Assembly: GCF_003076135.1 (NCBI RefSeq)
Contig: NZ_QDGZ01000008.1
Location: 1 to 64,000, forward strand
Source of the DNA: Nocardioides gansuensis
GTDB lineage: Bacteria > Actinomycetota > Actinomycetes > Propionibacteriales > Nocardioidaceae
Direction of reading: 5' to 3'
Length of the DNA stretch: 64,000 nucleotides
Below are positions 60,151-64,000 of the stretch, piece by piece. Below the pieces are notes generated by a model that had not been told where the DNA came from, ran no database searches, and saw only the letters and a list, made by a program, of their open reading frames with translations. The translations under genes and the position numbers were made by a program. Within the stretch, counting starts at the first letter, position 1. Each line of letters begins with the position of its first letter.

Positions 60151-61298
60151 GCCGACGTGCGCACCTCTGCCGCCGCGAGCACCTCACGGAGCTGCTCGGC
60201 GACGTGGTCGAGGTCGTCGTCGGTCAGGTTGGCGTGCATGGGCAGGGCGAACTGGGTGCGGAAGAGCCGCGCGGCCACGGGGCAGTCGCGGGTGGCGCCG
60301 TAGACGGGCTGGACGTGGCTGGAGTAGGTGCCGATGTTGCTGCCGACTCCGCGCTCGCGCAGGGCCATCACCACGCGGTCGCGGTCGACGCCGTCCTGTG
60401 CGGTGACGAGGTAGGACTGCCACGGGTGGGTCCGGTCGTCGAGCAACACGGGCAGGGAGATGCCTTCGACGCCGGCCAGCCGCTCGGCGTACCCCTCCGC
60501 CGCCCGCGTGCGGTTGGCGAGCAGGTCGGGCAGGCGGCGCAGCTGGACGCGCATGATCGCGGCCTGCACGTCGGACATCCGGTAGTTGTAGCCCGCGGTG
60601 TCGAACTCCGGCACGGCCAGCGCGGACTGCCCCTCGCGGGAGACGGCGGGCGCGATGCCGTAGGTGTGCAGCTTGCGTGCGCGGTCCATCAGGTCGGTGT
60701 CGTCGCCCACGAGCGCGCCGCCCTCGCCGCTGGTGATGCCCTTGCGGCCGTGGAAGCTGAACGCGGCGAGGTCGGCGAGGCTGCCGGCGGGCCGGCCCTT
60801 GTAGGTCGCGCCGGCGGAGCACGCGGCGTCCTCCAGCAGCCACAACCCGTGCTTGCGGGCCAGGGCTGCCAGCTCGTCGTAGTCTGCCGGCTGGCCGACC
60901 AGGTCGACGGCGATGATGCCGACGGTGCGCTCGGTGACCAGGGCGGCGGCGGCGTCCACGTCGATCGTGCCGATGTCGGGCCGCACGTCCGCGAAGATAG
61001 GCGTCGCTCCGGTCCAGACGACGGCGTGTCCGGTGGCGGGGAAGGTGTAGTCGGCGACGATCACCTCGTCACCCGGTCCCGCCCCCAGCACCTGGAGGGC
61101 CAGGTGGAGAGCCGATCCGCAGTTGGAGGTGGCCAGGGCGTGCGCCGTGCCGGCCGTGACCGCGAACTCCTTCTCGAACGCCACGCACGTCGGTCCGGCA
61201 CCGCTCAGCCAGCCGGAGGCGAAGACCTCGCGCAGCGCCTCGATCTCCTCCTCGCCCACGGTGGGCTGGCCGAGGGCGACATTGCGGGTGGAGCTCAT
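60147..61298 (-). CDS. Second DegT/DnrJ/EryC1/StrS-family aminotransferase
   Basis: A 383-residue PLP-dependent aminotransferase. Lys186 in SFHGRKGITSGEGG binds PLP. Other matches are SNCGSALHLALQVLGAGPGD, VADYTFPATGHAVVWTGATP and LLEDAACSAGATYKG. It differs clearly from the other DegT enzyme in this operon, so the two probably act on different keto-sugars. It is separated from the upstream GT2 gene by 128 bases, where a promoter could lie, and is coupled to the LpxA-like gene by an ATGA overlap. Confidence 0.93.
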   Translation of the reverse strand: MSSTRNVALGQPTVGEEEIEALREVFASGWLSGAGPTCVAFEKEFAVTAGTAHALATSNCGSALHLALQVLGAGPGDEVIVADYTFPATGHAVVWTGATPIFADVRPDIGTIDVDAAAALVTERTVGIIAVDLVGQPADYDELAALARKHGLWLLEDAACSAGATYKGRPAGSLADLAAFSFHGRKGITSGEGGALVGDDTDLMDRARKLHTYGIAPAVSREGQSALAVPEFDTAGYNYRMSDVQAAIMRVQLRRLPDLLANRTRAAEGYAERLAGVEGISLPVLLDDRTHPWQSYLVTAQDGVDRDRVVMALRERGVGSNIGTYSSHVQPVYGATRDCPVAARLFRTQFALPMHANLTDDDLDHVAEQLREVLAAAEVRTSA

Positions 61299-61426
61299 GG
61301 GACGACCTTCCTGACGGCCTCGGGACTGCGGGCCAACCTAGTGGGCGGGTCCTCCTCGTCCCAAAGCACGCCGAGGAGGTCCCTGGATGCCGGACGAACA
61401 CTGACCCCCGCGCCAGCCGCCGCGGA

Positions 61427-62317
61427 TCAGCGCACCGCGTGGCGCAGCAGCTCGCGCACCTGCTCGCGCGAGCCCGAGCGCAGCACTCCGGGCAGCAAGG
61501 TGAGCGCGTGGAGCCGGCTCGTGGCATGCAGCCGGGCCGCACGCCGGGCCCTGCGCCAGCCGAGCGCGTCCAGGCGCTGCTCAACCTCGTGGTGGAAGCG
61601 GTCCTCGTCGGAGAACCGATGGCCGTCGAAGCGGGCGGTGGCCGAGGCGCTGGCGTCGTGGCGCCGGTAGGCGAAGCAGGCATGGTCGTCGACGACCAGC
61701 TGCTCGCCGGAGAGCACCAGGTCGAGGATCAGCGCCAGGTCGAGGATGATCGGGAGGTCCGGGCGGAACGGCCGGTCCCGGATCACGTCGGCCCGGAAGG
61801 CCAGCGACGGCCAGTAGAGCCAGTTGCCGTGCAGCAGGCTGGTGGCGAGTGCCTCGCCGGCCACCATGCGGGGGAACGGGCCGTCCGGCGCGAGCCAGGC
61901 CTTGACCCGCTCGGTCAGCCCCCGGACCTCCTCGCCGTCGCCGCCGACCACCCGGACTCCCGGCTGGAAGAACGCCGCTGACGGGAAGCGGAGGTGCAGC
62001 TCGCGGACCCGGGCGACGTAGTCGGGCAGCAGGAGGTCGTCGCAGCCGGGGAAGGCCGCCAGCTCGTGCTCGACCAGCTGGCGGCACCGCTCGAAGTTGC
62101 CGGCGGTGCCGAGGTTGCGCTCGTTGCGCAGGTAGCGGATGCGCGGGTCGGGGTGGGCGCCGTAGCGCTCTCCTGCAGTGTGGTCGGGATAGCAGTCGTC
62201 GACGATGGTGAGCGACCAGTGCGGGTCGGTCTGGGCCAGCACACTCTCCACGGTCGCGTCCAGGAGCGCGGGCTCGCCCCAGTACGGCACGAGCAGGTGC
62301 AGGACCGGCTCGGTCAC
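61427..62317 (-). CDS. Family 2 glycosyltransferase
   Basis: A 296-residue GT2 enzyme with the GT-A fold. It opens LHLLVPYWGEPALLDATVES and has LTIVDDCYPDHT (the nucleotide-binding Asp pair), then RNLGTAGNFERCRQLV and FPGCDDLLLPDYVA, which takes the place of the DxD metal motif. The second half holds the acceptor region and a helical Arg-rich tail. The GTG start at 62317 overlaps the DUF2304 stop (GTGA). It probably transfers a sugar to a polyprenol-linked acceptor. Confidence 0.9.
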   Translation of the reverse strand: MTEPVLHLLVPYWGEPALLDATVESVLAQTDPHWSLTIVDDCYPDHTAGERYGAHPDPRIRYLRNERNLGTAGNFERCRQLVEHELAAFPGCDDLLLPDYVARVRELHLRFPSAAFFQPGVRVVGGDGEEVRGLTERVKAWLAPDGPFPRMVAGEALATSLLHGNWLYWPSLAFRADVIRDRPFRPDLPIILDLALILDLVLSGEQLVVDDHACFAYRRHDASASATARFDGHRFSDEDRFHHEVEQRLDALGWRRARRAARLHATSRLHALTLLPGVLRSGSREQVRELLRHAVR

Positions 62318-62697
62318 TCGTCCTCCGCTGGCGCATCGCGCTCGGCCTGCTGCTCTTTGCGCCGCTGCTCGACCTCGAGCCGGAGCACCGCGACCTCCTC
62401 GGCCAGGGTGCGGCTGCGTTCCTCGAGGCGCCCGAGGTCGGAGCTGTGCTGCAGGGTCATCAGGAAGAGCACCAGGATGCCCACGAAGAGCGCCAGGTTG
62501 AGCGGCAGCGCGATGCCGAGCAGGTCGGTGATCGCGAGCAACAGGCCCGGCACCACGGCCGCGAGGAGGGCGGTGACGGCGATGAGGAACCAGAGGAGCG
62601 CGTACTTCTCCCGGAGCCGCCGGCGACGGAGCATCTCGAAGAGCGTCACCATCACGACGAGCGCGCCGAGGACGCCGAGCACGGTCGCGCTGGTCAT
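62314..62697 (-). CDS. DUF2304 membrane protein
   Basis: A 127-residue protein of three spans (VLGVLGALVVMVTLFEMLRR, LWFLIAVTALLAAVVPGLLL, LNLALFVGILVLFLMTLQ) and a coiled-coil tail rich in Glu and Arg. It fits the DUF2304 family, which is nearly always beside a DPM1-like glycosyltransferase. Both ends overlap neighbours by 4 bases (DPM1-like upstream, GT2 downstream), so the three genes are tightly coupled. Confidence 0.85.
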   Translation of the reverse strand: MTSATVLGVLGALVVMVTLFEMLRRRRLREKYALLWFLIAVTALLAAVVPGLLLAITDLLGIALPLNLALFVGILVLFLMTLQHSSDLGRLEERSRTLAEEVAVLRLEVEQRRKEQQAERDAPAEDE

Positions 62698-63470
62698 GAG
62701 GCGTCCACCCCTGCCCCGACCACCTGGGGCTGGTGCTCCACGCCTTCGTCGTACGTCGCGGGCCAGCGCCGCACCAGGGCGAGCCCGAGCGCGACGACCG
62801 CGCGACTCAGGTAGATCACGGCCCTCACCGGCGAGGCCGAGGCCTGGCCGGCGGCTCGCGGGCGCATGTCGACGGGCAACTGGGCCACCTTGCAGCCGCT
62901 GCGGATGGCGATGACCAGGGACTCGACGGTGTCGCCGAGGTATTCGGCGGGGTAGTGCATCGCAAAGATCATGGTGGCGCGCCGGTTGGCGACGCGGTAT
63001 CCGGAGGTCACGTCCGTCAGGCGGGTGCCGGCGATCCGGGACAGGACGGCCGCCAGGAGCACCATCGCCCACCGACGGGGGCCGCGGACGCGGTAGGGGT
63101 CGCCGTCGCGGGCGAACCGGGCGCCGATCACGATGTCGGAGTGGTCGAGCGCAGCCACCATCTCGGTCAGGTATGCTGGGTCGTGCTGGCCGTCCGCGTC
63201 GATCTGGACGGTCACGCCGTAGCCATGTCGGAGCGCGTAGCGGTATCCCGCACGCATCGCGCCGCCGACGCCGAGGTTGAAGGGCAGCCGGCACACGAGT
63301 GCCCCCGCGTTCTCGGCCCGCTCGGCCGTGCGGTCCACGGAGCCGTCGTCGACCACGAGGACCTCGATTCCGGGGTTGGCAGCCGTGATCTCGCGCACGG
63401 TGGCGCCGACGGACTCCTCCTCGTTCCACGCGGGAACGATGACGAGGATCCGGGGCCCGCTGGTGGACAT
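62694..63470 (-). CDS. DPM1-like glycosyltransferase (polyprenol-phosphate sugar synthase type)
   Basis: A 258-residue GT2 enzyme. It opens ILVIVPAWNEEESVGATVRE and has VLVVDDGSVDRTAERAENAG, LPFNLGVGGAMRAGYRYALR and VTVQIDADGQHDPAYLTEMV, the last with the DAD metal site. This matches polyprenol-phosphate mannose/glucose synthases without a long membrane tail. Its partner DUF2304 protein may anchor it. The product would serve as donor for GT-C enzymes outside the membrane, such as the DUF2142 protein. It is the first gene of the long minus-strand operon, just 66 bases from the divergent DUF2344 gene. Confidence 0.92.
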   Translation of the reverse strand: MSTSGPRILVIVPAWNEEESVGATVREITAANPGIEVLVVDDGSVDRTAERAENAGALVCRLPFNLGVGGAMRAGYRYALRHGYGVTVQIDADGQHDPAYLTEMVAALDHSDIVIGARFARDGDPYRVRGPRRWAMVLLAAVLSRIAGTRLTDVTSGYRVANRRATMIFAMHYPAEYLGDTVESLVIAIRSGCKVAQLPVDMRPRAAGQASASPVRAVIYLSRAVVALGLALVRRWPATYDEGVEHQPQVVGAGVDAS

Positions 63471-63536
63471 GGCGAGCACCCTAACAACGGGAGAGCGCTG
63501 CTCGACCCGTCGCTGCCCGGCACTAGCCTGTGCCCG

Positions 63537-64000
63537 ATGCCACGCCAAGACCCGCCCCAGCAGCCGCCCCCGGTGCAGCGCCTGCGCATCCGCTACGCCA
63601 AGCGCGGTCGCCTGCGCTTCACGAGCCACCGCGACTTCTCGCGGGCCTTCGAGCGGGCGGTGTTCCGGGCCCGCATCCCGATGGCCTACTCCTCGGGCTT
63701 CAACCCCCATCCGCGCATCTCGTACGCCGGTGCCGCACCGACGGGCTCGGCGAGCGAGGCGGAATACCTCGAGCTCGCGCTCGCCGAGGTGCTCGACCCG
63801 GCCGAGGTCCACGCGCAGCTGGACGAGGCGCTGCCCGAGGGCCTGGACGTGCTCCAGGTGGTGGAGTCCTCCGGCGGCTCACTGGCCGACCTCCTCGAGG
63901 CCAGCCGGTGGCGGATCGACGTCCCCGTGGCCCCGGACGCGACCCGGAGAGCCGTGGCCGCGTTCCTGGCGGCGGGGGAGGTGCTGGTCGAGCGGATGAC
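63537..64000 (+). CDS. DUF2344 / TIGR03936 radical SAM-associated protein (partial, right edge)
   Basis: A partial 154-residue frame that runs off the window. It opens with a short Pro-rich head, then RLRIRYAKRGRLRFTSHRDF and IPMAYSSGFNPHPRISYAGA, PTGSASEAEYLELAL: the signature of DUF2344 proteins encoded after a B12-binding radical SAM gene. That partner is at 43677-45626, so the 18-kb glycan locus separates the two. Function is unknown; the family is linked to RNase E (rne) in many actinobacteria, which would be expected to the right of this window. Confidence 0.93.
   Translation, partial: MPRQDPPQQPPPVQRLRIRYAKRGRLRFTSHRDFSRAFERAVFRARIPMAYSSGFNPHPRISYAGAAPTGSASEAEYLELALAEVLDPAEVHAQLDEALPEGLDVLQVVESSGGSLADLLEASRWRIDVPVAPDATRRAVAAFLAAGEVLVERM

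Noticed and set aside
1..64000. CRISPR array, insertion sequence, prophage or rRNA
   Set aside because: No spaced direct-repeat array, transposase or integrase, phage structural gene or rRNA sequence was seen.

Overview
The window is high-GC actinobacterial DNA, most likely from the Nocardioidaceae (Nocardioides or a close relative). Signs of this are the strong G/C bias at codon third positions, frequent GTG starts, a mycothiol-linked nitroreductase-type protein, DUF4233 and DUF5130 proteins, and the gene order tig-clpP1-clpP2-clpX-valS-folC-DUF4233-ndk-mreBCD-mrdA-rodA-radical SAM, a block conserved in Actinobacteria. The genus is inferred from general knowledge; no 16S rRNA gene is present.

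Layout. Positions 1-6200 are a loosely packed accessory stretch: a hydrolase, a LuxR-type regulator, a SnoaL-like protein, several small unknown proteins and one gene broken by a G-run. From 6245 to 17560 lie housekeeping and stress genes: truncated haemoglobin, OsmC peroxidase, MscS channel, aminopeptidase N, methionyl-tRNA synthetase, RpiB, a Nei-type glycosylase and a PP2C/SpoIIE phosphatase. Two tRNA genes (Gly-TCC and Pro-TGG) precede trigger factor, the Clp protease operon and ValS. FolC/DUF4233 follow, then a 6-kb accessory block (MocR regulator with an FMN-type oxidase, an HxlR-peroxiredoxin fusion with an MFS exporter, a sugar kinase and an oxidoreductase). Next come ndk and the cell-elongation operon mreB-mreC-mreD-mrdA-rodA.

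From 45658 to 63470 there is an 18-kb surface-glycan locus. It sits between a B12-binding radical SAM gene (43677-45626) and its usual partner, a DUF2344 gene that runs off the right edge (63537-64000). The left part of the locus holds two paralogous gene pairs facing each other tail to tail (coiled-coil protein plus RgpF-type glycan synthase). The right part is one long minus-strand operon with glycosyltransferases, two DegT/DnrJ aminotransferases, two hexapeptide acyltransferases, a sugar epimerase and a polyprenol-phosphate sugar module (DPM1-like, DUF2304, DUF2142). An L-2-hydroxyglutarate oxidase gene stands directly before a WlbA/GnnA-like sugar dehydrogenase gene.

The most interesting ideas are: (1) the oxidase may recycle the 2-hydroxyglutarate made when a WlbA-type dehydrogenase reoxidises NADH with 2-oxoglutarate, inside an amino-sugar pathway; (2) the convergent duplicated RgpF modules; (3) a one-polypeptide HxlR-peroxiredoxin regulator whose own promoter has a perfect inverted repeat between -35 and -10; (4) two broken small genes. 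No CRISPR array, insertion sequence, prophage or rRNA was seen.
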